Source: Galeopsis tetrahit (Eukaryota > Streptophyta > Magnoliopsida > Lamiales > Lamiaceae). Taken from it: a DNA stretch of 64,000 bases. The notes beneath the pieces are model-generated. The model saw only the letters and a program-made list of their open reading frames with translations. It was not told the DNA's origin and did not search any database. Every line of letters starts with the position of its first letter. Within the stretch, counting starts at the first letter, position 1. Location: contig OY776120.1 in the NCBI GenBank assembly GCA_963675135.1, positions 20,550,001-20,614,000 on the forward strand, in the 5' to 3' direction. Positions 35,759 to 48,283 of this stretch are shown piece by piece. Made by a program: the position numbers and the translations under genes.

Positions 35759-36665
35759 CAATGTACTAACCAGACAGGTACAGTCCTAAGAAGAAAGGAG
35801 AAATAGACAAGTTACCACAAAAGGCACAGAGCACTCATCTACTCACTCAATAGACAGGTATACAAGGTCAGACAAGTTGACCAAACAACCCGATGAGGAA
35901 GCTGGTAAAGCTGAGGGTAATACTAAGGGAATAAACGTTTAAGGGGGAATCCTTGATTTCTTAAAGATCCTTATGTTGACTCTTTAGTTTTGTAACAGTC
36001 ATCTTGTTTGCACCTTGATCATTGACTTAAATTGATATTCATTTTAATTATTCTACTCAACTATCTGTCGCACAAAATAAGACAGAACGTTCAGAATAGA
36101 CACGCACAGTTAAAGGGGGAACTCGACTAGTACTCATAAGACTACTCGTCTTGTGAAATTAAGTCTACTCGCCTTATGAAGATTAGATCTACTCATCTGT
36201 TCTGGATGGACTCGAACAGACAAGCTAAGTTTTTCTTTGATTTAAATGTGTTTGTGTTTATTCGAAACAAATTAAAGATGTTAAAGTAATTTGATAGTGT
36301 TAAAATTTGAATATCCTAGAATTGGATTTATACACCCCCAGTTAATGAGGTGTACACATTCAGTTCGCGCCAAAATATGAATATGTTAGGTCGGATGAGT
36401 ACACTCCTCAATTCTACCAATAGGAGAGGCGGATTTCAATTTTTACAAAATCAAATCACATTTTCGTCTCGGTTCCGTAACCGAATGCCAAAGGTCTTGA
36501 CCGTTGGATCTAATCCCTCGATCTTGACCATTGGATCAAAAATTCAGTTTTTAAACAAAACCCAACACTTGCACACATCTTGCCTCACGTTTTCATAACT
36601 CTACTACTTGCTAACAGTTGATTTCCTGCATAATCTACTTTCGTGTTCATTACAAATCATTTAAC
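35759..36665 (+). other. Post-pol spacer of A2
   Basis: Non-coding, homologous to the A1 and A3 spacers, with purine tracts TTTAAGGGGGAATC (35939-35952) and TAAAGGGGGAAC (36111-36122). A promoter for the accessory ORF could lie here, but none is obvious. Confidence 0.65.
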
Positions 36666-39600
36666 ATGTCGATTCGATCTATCTTCGATGTCAGTACCAA
36701 CATTCAGGCACCATTTGATCTAGGCAGATATATAAATGACAACAAGGTGCATGTTGAACCATCTCTGTTCTTCCAGGGAAATCACACGGTCGGAAATGCA
36801 GAAATCTTGACCAAATGCACCAGATGCGGTCTAAAACCTTACTTGGAGGCGTTTCCTCAAGTTATTTTGGAGGAAGAAGTTTTGGAATTCTATGCTAACG
36901 CCAGCAGAAGAGGAGATGTTATCGAATCATTTATCGGTTCAAATCGAGTGGAAATCACTCGTGAAGCTCTATTTGAAAGATTGAAGTTGCCCATCGGAAC
37001 GATTGATGTGGAAAAGTACGCTGAAGGACAAGAGATGAGGTATTTAAGTATCTTCTGTGGAAAGAAAATGAAGTTGAAACCGGATGGTAAAGCTACTACA
37101 GCCAAGAAGGGTGAACTCTTGGACAAATATCGCACTCTACTGGACATAGCAAGCAAGATGCTTCTATGTGCCACTGGGTCTCATGATTCAGTTACCCAAG
37201 CCAAAACAAGGATAATGGCAGCTATCTATGATGGAATTACTGAGGGTAATTGGTTTAAGTTGATAGCTGACAGGATGATGTACTTCGAAAGAAGTGTTAG
37301 GGTGGATGTTGATACTCGGAATTGGGTAGTATCTCAAGTAGTTGGATATGGAAACAAGCTGAGTATATTACTCCCACTTTTGATGCCCAACAAGACTACT
37401 TGGAGCAAGGGAAAGCCCTTTCATCCTCTTAAGTTCTATTTAAAGAAAGAGGCACTGAAGAAGCAAGCTGCTGTAAGGCCAGCTGCCCCAAGGCAAGTTC
37501 AATTTGATGATTCAGAAGTGTTGCCGTATGCGGATTCGGAGAGTTCTTCACAAGCTGGGTCTGCGGAAGCAGAGTCCAGTGCAGACGACTCGGAGAAGAC
37601 TCAATCAGATGAAGAGTCGCAACACGAGAAGGAGTCGAGTGACCAAGTTCCTGAGATGTATACTCTTGTGAGAGTTGGAACTCCACCTCCACCAGAAGAG
37701 ACGAGTCACCAGGTTGGTACCTCTTCACAAACTTTGTCAATTCCTTCTCTCTCTCTCTCTACTGTTCGAACCAAGGCTAGATCACATCGATCTAGGCCTC
37801 GTCCTTTACCCTCAACTTCACATGTACTGGCGGCATTACCGTTTAGAGCCAGTCATCCCCAAATCACTCCCAAACAAGGTACAACTGATACTCCGACAGT
37901 TGTCATACCTGACCTAGCCACATCAAAGCCCATAGAGACCACTGCCTTTACTCCCTCTCCCTCACCAGAATATGGTGAACCCTCCAACCCATCTACTTCA
38001 GACAAGATGCCAGTTGCCACTGCAACAGCTGAGTTAGAGACCCCATCTACTCAGGACCCGTCTGTTGTTAGATTTGAATCCCTGGTATATTATCCGATGT
38101 GTCTGCGAGAGAAGAGGGTTCGTGCTCGAGTTTCAAGAAATCTGAAGAAGCAGCTCTCGACTCTTGACATCGACACAGCTTCTGAACAGTTTGAGAAGCT
38201 AGTCAGGGTTTGCACGTGGTTCGCTTTGAAGAAGTCTTCTACGGATGATCTTTTTGAAGTCATTCAAGGCAAGGGCGGAATCTCCAACTTTATGGATTGG
38301 GAGATGGAACAGAAAGAAAATAGTGGAGTTAAGGATCACTCCGAGCTATTCCCTCGCAAAGCCTTGGTTGATTTAGTCAAAAAGCTGCTGAATATTCCGG
38401 ATGGTGTCATTGAGGATGTGTTCGCATTTGACGTCGGAACCCAGACTGATCTGGTGGAAGACGAGATCAAGCCGGAAGTAGCTGAGATGGCAGTTCAGAC
38501 TTCAGAACAATTGGAAGAAATTGTTGAAAGTGATGAAGATGAAGTCGACTCACTCATGCTTGGTAAAGAAGATGATGAGTTCTTGGATGCTGAGATGTTT
38601 GATGAGGATGAAATCAAAGCCATTGATGATGAAGTTGTTGGAACTCCCATTTCTACTCAAGTTGTTCCAGAAAGATTTCTGGATGAATTAAAGACGGATC
38701 TAAGAAGTGTTGTTCATACTGCCATAGACAAGTTCTTAAACTTGAAGATGAAGGATGTGCTAGTTGAACAGAATCAGTCACTTGTTGACAATTCCAGAGA
38801 CTTAATTGTTGGTGAAGTCAACAAGATGGACTCAACTTTCCGAGAAGAGATGTTTGCTCAATTTGAAGACTTTCTGAAGAAACAAGTTGATTTTTCAGAA
38901 AAGAGGTCAATCTTGTTTGCTCGATCACTAGCTGAAGAGTCAAGCAAAATGGAGAGACTCTAAAGAGTTAAAGTTGCTATTGCTGATGAACAGAGACGGG
39001 AAGCACAAGATCAATTGGTGCGTTCTCGGGATGTTCTAAATGAGTTAACTACACAGAATACTCTTCTTCGTCAGACGGCTACTCATTTGAAAGATGAACT
39101 GGTTTTATGTACAAGGAAGTTGGAACTGGTTACTGATAGATTAGACAAGATGAGTCATGAGAAAACGCATCAGAAACACATTGAGTCAGCTGCTGAAGCC
39201 ATGAAGGAAGCTATGAAAGAAGAGATGACTCGCTTTACTTCTCTTTTCACTCTTAAGGCATGTGATGAAGCCAAAAAGGGGGAAGAGACAAGTAGAGTTG
39301 AGGATGAAGTTGTGAAATCTGCTAGTGCTGAACCTGAGATGAAAGCTGCTGCTACTGCGATTGAAGAACTAAGAAGGCCTAAAAGAGGCAGATTAGTGAA
39401 GAAGGCAGATCTAGAGCATGCTAAAATAGAAAAGCAGAAGAGATTAGAGAAAGGCAAAGCTGTTGCGTCTCCTGAAGCAGAGATTCAGACCAGACGAGTT
39501 AAGAGAAAGCTGAATATTGAAGAGCCTACTGCTACTGCAACAGTTGAGAAGAAACAAAGAATTGCTGATGATGAGATTCATTATGCAAGCAAAAAGAAGA

Positions 39601-40305
39601 TTACTAAGCATATTGAAAAGCTGCAGAAGTTGAAAGGCAGATCTAGAGCATGCTAGAACAGAAAAGCAGAAGAGATTAGAGAAAGGCAAAGCTGTTGCGT
39701 CTCCTGAAGCAGAGATTCAGACCAGACGAGTTAAGAGAAAGCTGAATATTGAAGAGCCTACTGCTACTGCAACAGTTGAGAAGAAACAAAGAATTGCTGA
39801 TGATGAGATTCATTATGCAAGCAAAAAGAAGATTACTAAGCATATTGAAAAGCTGCAGAAGTTGAAAGCTGATGAAGACAAGATGGAAGACAAGTTCATT
39901 GATCACTTCATAGATAATGAGCATAGAGCTGAATGGATTGAAGTGAAGACTCAATGGGAACTTGATCATTGGATAATTAGGAAGTATGGTGATGCTGAAA
40001 GTCAAGATGAACTGTATTCTTTATTTGACAGGTTCATGGAAGGACAACACAGGAAGTTGTGGCATCTAATCTTGAGGATTTCTGCTGGTGCTAACTTCAA
40101 CATTCTTGTTCCTGAATTTCCTGAATGGAAATGTCCCATGACAAGTTCGGTTAAAAGAGTTGACATCAATAGAATCAAGAAATTTGAAGAACAACTACTC
40201 GAGAAAGAGAAGATTGAAGATGAAGACCATATCTGTCTAATTCACAAGAGACTCCTTGATGCATTCTGCGTATCAAATCCAGAAGGAGGTACTCTTTCAG
40301 ATTAG
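36666..40305 (+). pseudogene. A2 accessory (third) ORF with a stop and a duplication
   Basis: ATG at 36666 (MSIRSIFDVSTNIQAPFDLG). Residues ~1-260 carry the N-terminal domain (EVLEFYANASRRGDVIESF, then AKTRIMAAIYDGITEGNWF). An acidic/proline-rich linker follows, then MCLREKRVRARVSRNLKK, then long coiled coils. TAA at 38961-38963 replaces a Tyr codon seen in A1. The same frame then stays open until a 232-bp tandem duplication (39404-39867) shifts it, giving TAG at 39654-39656. The original frame resumes at ~39862 and ends at TAG 40303-40305 (NPEGGTLSD). Intact length would be about 1,150-1,200 residues. Function unknown. Confidence 0.8.
39404..39867 (+). repeat. 232-bp tandem duplication inside the A2 accessory ORF
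   Basis: Copy 1 is 39404-39635 and copy 2 is 39636-39867, with two visible differences near the start (CTAAAATAG versus CTAGAACAG). 232 is not a multiple of 3, so the duplication breaks the frame. A1 has only one copy. Confidence 0.95.
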
Positions 40306-40492
40306 TTTTGTTTGTTTGAAGTTTAGTTTTTTTTTGTGCTCTGATACTTAGGTGTTTTTTTGTTATTCAAAGTATGTGTAATCTACTGATCTATTTTTGA
40401 ATGAATGAAAGATAAGTACTATTTGATGTTAAAAGACAAGGTAACTACTTAACTAGTCTACTTATGAGAAAAGATTCAAGTAGTTTTGGCTT

Positions 40493-40510
40493 CATCAAAA
40501 AGGGGGAAAT
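40493..40510 (+). promoter_or_regulatory. Polypurine tract of A2
   Basis: CATCAAAAAGGGGGAAAT immediately precedes the 3' LTR and is the plus-strand primer site. The same context adjoins the A1 and B 3' LTRs. Confidence 0.85.
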
Positions 40511-41812
40511 TGTTGGGATATGAATCCTAGAACAAGTCCTAAATGATGAATAAAAGATGAAGTTTTGATAAAGCCAAAAGTAGTATGAATATTTTCTAAG
40601 TGTTGACTGATCTAGTCTAGTTGAGTTAAGTCATCTTGTACAAGACCAGTAGAGTTCACATAAGTTCACATGAAAAGATAAGTACAGTTTATAAGTACTT
40701 CATATGTGTTTACAGTATTTGTTTAAGTTTGTTACTGAGCTATTTAAATGTTGTATAGAGCTCATGATGTTTTTATATGTAATAGATTAGTTTTATTGTA
40801 TAGTTTATAAGTTGACTAAGCTTGTATTATGAAAGCTTAAAGTAATGTAATAGTCTTGATAGGTTTAGTATAGTCTACTGATTGAACAAGGAAGACCAGA
40901 CAAGAAGAGTTGAAGTCTACTACTCAAGACAGGAGGACTACAAGACAAGACAAGTACATACAAGTCTACTCAAGACAAGTCAATGTGAAGATAGTTAGTT
41001 AGAAGCGCGTGAAAAGATAAAGATATAGAAGTTAGTTATGGAATAACTAATTCACAACAAGAAACGCGTATATGGATAAGAAGATTCAGTTGAAGGTAGT
41101 TATCAAGAAAATTTGGTTACAACTGATTAGTTCTTGATTTCAGAAGTTTATAAATACTTCATGGTGGTGATCATTTGAAGACTACTGATACACTGAAAAT
41201 CTACATGCTCAAAGTAAAGATATATTCGAAGTTTACTCTCAGAGTTGATTGAAGTTCAGATAGAAGCCAGAAGACAAGTGAAGAATCAAGAAGGCTACTA
41301 CTGAAGATCAGAGAAGTTTTTAGTTTTTGTTTTGTTATTTTTGAAGGTGCTAGATACTTGTAAAATTTCTAGTTAGATCGTAGACATATCTGGAGGTATA
41401 GTCTGTTGAAGATCTAAGTCTTCTTCTTGGGACTTTAAAGACAGGAACATACACTTGTACTCGATTGGAAGAGTTTAGTGGAAACATCACAACTGGGTTT
41501 GTGAGAGTGGATGTAGACAAGTTGTCGAACCACTATAAATCTCGTGTTTGATTTACTTTACTGTTTTGTTTGTTGTTTAATTGATTAATTGTTTAGTTAA
41601 TTGAATTACATAACTGAACTAGACTAGCTGAGTATACATAAAACAGAGTTCTCGAATTAAGTTGAGTATAAACTTTAATTGGGCTCATTGTTAATTTCGT
41701 ATTCCGCACATTGTAATTCTGATATATCGAAAGATTTTAGAAAAGTATATTCACCCCCCTCTAGACATTTTCTTTAGCTTCCCTCGATATTAACTCAACT
41801 TAGGGACCTACA
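40511..41812 (+). repeat. 3' LTR of A2
   Basis: 1302 bp, nearly identical to the 5' LTR. Visible differences include GATCTAGTC/GATCTGGTC and CAATGTG/CAACGTG. Confidence 0.95.
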
Positions 41813-44375
41813 ATTCTCAGTCTGTGAATCCTGTTTGGAAGGCAAGATGACCTCGAGGCCTTGTAAGGCCAAGGGTAATAGGGCTAATGATGTGTTGGAA
41901 TTGATTCACTCTGATTTGTGTGGGCCTATGACTGTTCAAGCTAGAGGAGGCTTAGAGTACTTCGTCACTTTCATTGATGATTACTCAAGATATGGATGCA
42001 TCTACCTGATGCACCACAAGTCTGAATGCTTTGGCAAGTTCAAAGAATTTAAGGCAGAAGTGGAGAACCGTCATGGTAAGAGTGTCAAGTCACTACGTTC
42101 TGATCGTGGTGGCGAGTACCTTAGCAATGAATTTAGGCAATACTTATTAGATAACGGGATTAGATCCCAGCTCTCCGCGCCTGGTACTCCGCAACAGAAT
42201 GGCGTGGCTGAGAGAAGGAATAGGACTATATTAGATATGGTGAGATCGATGATGAGTTATGCTTCATTACCTACCTCTTTTTGGGGTTATACCTTGGAAA
42301 CAGCAGCGTACCTTCTAAATTATGTACCTTCTAAAGTGGTTCCAAAAACCCCGATTGAATTGTGGTCTGGGCGAAAGCCTAGTCTAAACCACATTCGGAT
42401 TTGGGGTTGTCTAGCACATGTGCTGAACAAGGAAGCTGATAAGTTGGCACCTAGAACTGAAGTACGGTTGTTTCTAGGATACCCTAAGGGAACGAGAGGT
42501 GGTTATTTTTATAGTCCTAATGATCAGAGGGTGGTGGTGAGTACCAATGCCCGATTTTTAGAAGAAGACTATATGAATGAGCATAAGTCCAATACTGAGA
42601 TCATTCTAAATGAGTTGAGAGGAGACAATGGCACACCGAGTGTGCAAGGGGAAATACCACAAGAGACTGCACAACGTGGCGACTCTAATGAACCTTTGTA
42701 TACATTGCCTCGTCGTAGTGGGAGGGTTGTTCACCAACCTGATCGTTTCATGTTTGTGGGAGAGTCTATGGACTTGATTCCAAGCGATGAACATGATGAT
42801 AACGACCCCTGGACATACAAAGAGGCAATCAAAGACAAAGATGCAGAGTCTTGGCACAAGTCCATGGATTCAGAAATTGAATCTATGGATGCTATGGAAG
42901 TGTATGACCTAAGTGAACTTCCCCACGACAAGAAAGTCGTTGGGTGTAAGTGGGTCTACAGACGTAAGAGAGGGTCTGATGGGCAGATTACTGCTTTTAA
43001 GGCACGGTTGGTGGCAAAGGGTTTTACCCAGAAAGAAGGAATCGACTATGACGAGACCTTCTCACCAGTAGCCATGCTAAAATCGATCCGGATTCTCTTA
43101 TCCATAGCTAATCACATGAACTATGAGATTTGGCAAATGGATGTCAAGACAGCTTTCCTTAATGTAAATTTGGATAAGGACATCTATATGCAGCAACCCG
43201 AGGGTTATGTGAAGAAAGGCCAAGAGCATCTAGTCTGGAAGTTGAAAAAGTCTCTTTATAGTCTAAAACAAGCTTCCAGGTCTTGGAACATTTGTTTTGA
43301 CGAGGTGATCAAATCTTTTGGATTTGAACAATGTCAAAATGAAAGTTGTGTGTACAAAAAGAGTGACAGAGACGTAGTGGTATTTTTAGTACTATACGTA
43401 GATGATATTCTTCTTATTGGCAACAATGTGAAAGTATTATCAGACGTAAAGGTGTGGCTTTCAGAACAGTTTCAAATGAAGGATATGGGAGAAGCATCGT
43501 ACATTCTTGGTATTAAGGTCACTCGTGATCGAAAAAAGAGAATGTTGTGTTTATCTCAAGCGTCTTACATTGATACTGTGATTGCTTGTTTTGGCATGCA
43601 GAATTCCAAGAAGGGTGTGCTACCTTTCAGACATGGAGTCCCTCTATCTAAAGATATGTGTCCTAAGACACTGAAGGAGATAGAGGAGATGGCTAAGGTT
43701 CCTTATGCTTCGGCTGTAGGAAGGCTTATGTATGCGATGCTGTGTACGAGGCCTGATATTTGCTATGCAGTCGGCATGGTAGCAAGATATCAGTCTAACC
43801 CTGGTCAAGGACACTGGACTGCTGTTAAGCATATTCTCAAGTACTTGAAAAAGACTCGAGATTATATGCTAGTATACCAGTCAAATAGTTTGATTCCTTT
43901 GGGTTATACCGATTCAGATTTCCAAGCTGATCGAGATGAACGGAAGTCAACCTCGGGTTATGTGTTTATGCTGGGAGGCGCAGCCATATCTTGGAGAAGT
44001 GTGAAGCAGAAATGCATCGCGGACTCCACTATGGAAGCCGAGTACGTAGCTGCCTCAGAGGCTGCAAAGGAGGCTGTCTGGCTGCGTAATTTCTTTCTGG
44101 AATTAGGGGTATCTCAGAGTATGCCGATGTGTATCACTGTTTATTGTGATAACGCGGGTGCAGTGGCAAACTCGAAAGAACCTAGAGCCCATAGAGCAAG
44201 TAAACACATAGAGCGAAAGTACCACATTATACGAGATATCGTAAATCGAGGAGACGTGGCTGTATCTAAGATTGCGTCGTTGGATAACTTGGCTGATCCT
44301 TTCACAAAGACGCTGGCAATAAAAGTCTTTGAGAAACATGTAGAGGGTCTTGGTTTACGATGTATTACAAGCTAG
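41813..44375 (+). CDS. pol: C pol: integrase, reverse transcriptase, RNase H
   Basis: Continues the C polyprotein frame after A2 (codon phase from 41814) to TAG 44373-44375, open throughout. It begins with the rest of GAG-pre-integrase (CESCLEGKMTSRP). Integrase follows with HSDLCGP, SDRGGEY and NGVAERRNRT (Asp, Asp, Glu triad present). Reverse transcriptase has QMDVKTAFLN and LYVDD (YVDD at 43395-43406). RNase H has DSDFQADRDERKSTSGY and TMEAEYVAASEA. All catalytic motifs are intact. The upstream TGA (28702) and A2 separate it from gag. Confidence 0.9.
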
Positions 44376-44452
44376 ACTTTGAGTATAAGTGGGAGAAATG
44401 TTGATGTCTTTATGTGTATACTAAAAGTTAAGCTTTAGTATAAGTGGGAGAT
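44376..44452 (+). promoter_or_regulatory. Duplicated polypurine tract of C
   Basis: TATAAGTGGGAGA occurs twice, at ~44386-44398 and again at ~44440-44452 directly before the 3' LTR. The second is the functional position. The first, ~54 bp upstream, looks like a duplicate followed by ATGTTGATG. Confidence 0.75.
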
Positions 44453-45696
44453 TGTTAGTCTATACTGTAAAGCAAACTTTTAGTGGGCTTTTGTGACGTA
44501 TATTTGATTTCCTTTTTATCTGAAATAAATGGTTTTTCACATTATCGCATTCTTTGTGATTACTTGTATGTCTGCTTATCTTGCATTGTAGACGATGTGG
44601 TGGGTTTGTAGTCACACAGAAGATCACATTGTCAGTTCCTTGTAAGATATAAAATGTATTCACAACTGAGATAGTTATGGACAAAACTATTGGTTTAAGT
44701 TGTAGTGTAAACTTGTTAGTGGTTTGTCTTGGCCATTAGTTTATACTAGTGCGCTGTGGCGTATTGAATGGATCACAGATAAGACATGTTCTTTTGTTCT
44801 GACTGTTATGAAGAACTAGAAGTCTTGGTGACTTTTATGATTCTTAACCCTAAGTGTGATATTTAGATGTGTGGGGTGCTTGTTCACTACTTTGATGTAC
44901 CATATGTGAGAATCTTGTTAAATTCTTCACGCTCCGTATTTTGGGTAGTGGCATCGCTCGCATGATGTCTACTTATTTGCATTAGGGCACCGTGTCCTGT
45001 ACATCCAGGCTGATGACGTCCCCTTGAGGAAACTCATAAAGGATTGTCGTACTAAACCCTGCAGGTGGATTTAATCCGTACGACAACGAGGTTGAGTGGT
45101 ACTACTCAAAGGAATTATAGAGATTAATTATTTAAAGAAGTCAGAAGCTTTAATAATTAATGGACGTGCGATATCTTTAACACGGGGAATTATAAAGTCT
45201 AATAGAAGCCCTGATTCGGTTTGGGATAGGACGGGAGTGCAACATTAATTCTCTAGTGGAATGAATTAATGTTCTCGGGCCAAATTATATGTTCTGGGCT
45301 GAACATAAGAGTATTTGGGCCTGTAAGAAGCCCAAGCCCTATACCTTCTAATGGATCCCTAGTCTGGCCCATGAAACTTATGGAAATTATAAATAGGAGC
45401 CTCAATTCAGTTTTGAAACCCTAGCACACACGAAATTAAGAAAAACGGCTAGGGTTTCAAGGAGACGAAACTGAGGCACCTTCTCCACGTTTGATAGCGC
45501 GCCGTCCACCCGGTGTTTGAGCGAGGTTGGGAGACAGGCTAGAAGATCCGTAGATTGGAATCAACGTCTCGATCTTCAAGGGTAACGAATCTAAATTCTG
45601 CTTTAGATGCATGTTTAGGTTTTAATTCGTTATTTATACGTTTGGCATCCGACAACGATCCCGGTGATGGACCGCCTTCGCCGGCGCGTTCCAGCA
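44453..45696 (+). repeat. 3' LTR of C
   Basis: 1,244 bp, TGTTAG...CCAGCA, followed by target duplication GTAAG. Confidence 0.93.
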
Positions 45697-48283
45697 GTAA
45701 GTAGGTAACATAGGTACTCCAGAAGATTTACAAGTTTTAATACCATACTAGTCTAGTAGATTACGAGTATACTTGGCTTGATTTATGAAAATCCCATCGG
45801 GAGTTTGTTTTACTTGAAGTCCAAGAAAATAAGTCATTTCTCCCATCATTGAAATTTCAAATTTACTTTGCATGAGTGTTGAAAAACTTTCACTCAGCTT
45901 TTTGTTGGGTGATCCGAAAGTGATATCATCCACGTAAATTTGAACAAGTAGGATATCCTTACCTTCTTGTCTTCTGAAAAAGGTTCTATCGACATTACCC
46001 TTAGTAAAACCATTTTCTAATAGAAATTGAGAAAGAGTATCGTACCATGCTCTGGGAGCTTGCTTTAATCCGTATAAGGCTTTCTTCAACTTGTACACTT
46101 GATTGCCTTTCACTTCAAAACCTGGAGGTTGTTAAACATATAATTCTTCCACAAGAATACCGTTAAGAAATGCACTTTTAACATCCATTTGATATACAGT
46201 AAACTTCATATAAGCAGCATATGCAAGGAACAATCTAATGGCTTCTAGTCTAGCAACAGGTGCATACGTTTCATCATAATCTATGCCTTCAGCTTAAGAA
46301 TAGCCTTGGGCTACTAGTCTAGCCTTGTTTCTAACGACTACATCATTCTCATCTTTCTTATTTTTGAAAATCCATCGTGTGCCAACTACATTATGATGTG
46401 TAGGTCTATTGACAAGTTCCCAGACGTCGTTTCGAACAGACTGGTTCAACTCGTCTTGCATAGCAATGATCCAATTACTATCAGCCAATGCCTCATTAAT
46501 GGTCTTAGGCTCGATAGATGAGAGGAAACAACACCAGCAAAATAAAGATGGACTAGGCTGTTCTTGCGACTTAAAGAGTTGTCGTCTAGTCTTTACACCA
46601 ACAGTAGAGTCACCAATGATATTTTCAGTATCATGAGCAGATTTCCATGTTTTTCTAGTCTTAGTATGTATACTAACATCATCTAAATCAACTACATCAT
46701 CATGCATTTCAACATCGTTTGTATCAGAAGATTTGATAGGAGTAGACGAGTCGACTAGTTCAGGCATGTCAACTGGTCTAGTATGATTACCTAGAGCACT
46801 TACCTTCTCATTGTCATCAGACTCGAGAGCTTTCATGAATGGGTTATAGGCTTGAACAGATACGTATACTTCTGATTCTTTATCAACTTCAATTGATAGA
46901 TCAGTTATTTTCTTACTGATCTGGTCGGTAGACGAGTCCTGTTGAAATTCATCGAAAACAACATGTGGTGTTTCTTCCACACATAGAGTAGAGTAGTTGA
47001 ATACTCTAAATGCTTTGCTAGTCGAGGAGTATCCTAAGAATATCCCCTCGTCTGCTTTAGCATCGAATGCATTCAACTTACTTTTCCCATTGTTATGGAT
47101 GAAACACTTACAACCAAATATTTGGAAATATGAAATTCTTGGTTTTCGACCTTTCCATACCTCGTAAGGCGTCTTACCTAGTGCCTTATTGATAGCACTT
47201 CTGTTTTGGGAGTGGCATGCAGTATTGATTGCTTCTGCCCAAAACTTCTGAGGAGTATTGTACTCTGGCAGCATGGTCCTGCAGGCCTCCTTAAGGGTTC
47301 TGTTCCTTCTCTCTGCTACTCCGTTTTTTTGTGGTGACCTTGCTGCACTAGTAAGGTGTTGGATACCACGTTTAGAGCAAAAATCTTTGATATAACAGTT
47401 AATGAATTCAGTTCCCTTGTCACTACGGATCTTGACAATGGACTGATTCTTCTCAACTTGAATCTTCTTCAACAGATCAGGTAGAAGTGTTTGTGTATCA
47501 CTTTTCTTGTGTAAGAAGACTACCCAAGTGAACTTAGAATAGTCGTCTACCACAACAAGTGTGTACCTTCTACCGTTCAAGGTTGGAGGAGTAATTGGGC
47601 CATGTAGGTCCATATGTAGAAGTTCAAGAACTCTACTTGTTGAGAGAGTTAGAATAGATTTAAAGGAACATTTTACTTGTTTACCTTTCTGACAGGCATC
47701 GCATACATGTGACTAGAAATAGATTTCGTTCGGTATACCTTCAACAAGGTAATCTCTTGCAATCTTATTAATCACCGTAAAGTTCATGTGACAAAGGCAT
47801 CTATGCCAAAGCCAACTGATCTCTTTAGGTGTTTTGCTAAGAAGACAAGTGTCCCGTGGACAACTATTCCAATTCACAATATATACACTGCCTTGTCTTA
47901 TGCCGACGAGCAGTACGGTATGAGTCCTCTTGTCTATGATTTCGCACTTTCGCCTTTTGAACTGCACTTTATAACCTCTATCACAGAATTGAGAAACAGA
48001 TAAGAGATTATATTTCAAACCTTCTACGTAGGATACATCTTGTATCTCTACATCTCCATTTCGGATATAGCCAAAGCCTTTTGTAATGGCCGTAGAACTA
48101 TCACCGAATATAACCTTGGGTCCTTCTTGCTCATAGTAGCTTGATAGAAGAGCCTAAGTACTAGTCATGTGGTGCGAACAACCACTGTCTATGTACCAAG
48201 TTTCTCCTATTGAGCCACCCTTCTTGTACAAGTCAAGTCGACCCTGCATTGATGATATTTAATAATTTAGGTACCCTTCTTGT
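45697..48283 (-). pseudogene. pol: A3 pol, main piece, with many stops
   Basis: Protease, GAG-pre-integrase, integrase and RT of A3. The RT core is present (IYVDDITFGS near 45930-45945). In-frame stops are visible at 48154-48156 (in the protease), 47713-47715, 46294-46296, 46132-46134 and 45748-45750. Integrase retains HMDLHGP, SDKGTEF and GVAERRNRT. It is split from its C-terminus (24141-24863) by element C. Confidence 0.88.

Larger units (their letters stand above)
28784..41812 (+). mobile_element. A2: complete but defective young Sirevirus-like element
   Basis: 13,029 bp, flanked by ATTCT (28779-28783 and 41813-41817). LTRs are 28784-30084 and 40511-41812, differing by about 6 substitutions and 1 indel by eye (~0.5%). 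Order: PBS, gag (intact), pol (17-bp deletion, loss of the RT core), spacer, accessory ORF (a stop and a 232-bp tandem duplication), polypurine tract. It is the innermost and probably youngest insertion. Confidence 0.95.
24864..45696 (+). mobile_element. C: plus-strand Ty1/copia element carrying A2
   Basis: Flanked by GTAAG (24859-24863 and 45697-45701). LTRs are at 24864-26106 and 44453-45696 (TGTTAG...CCAGCA). The internal region has a primer-binding site, leader, gag-protease ORF and pol, interrupted only by A2 (28784-41812). By eye the two LTRs differ at about 7 substitutions in ~1,243 bp, so it is young. The LTR and Gag are unrelated to A/B, and there is no accessory ORF. Confidence 0.93.
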
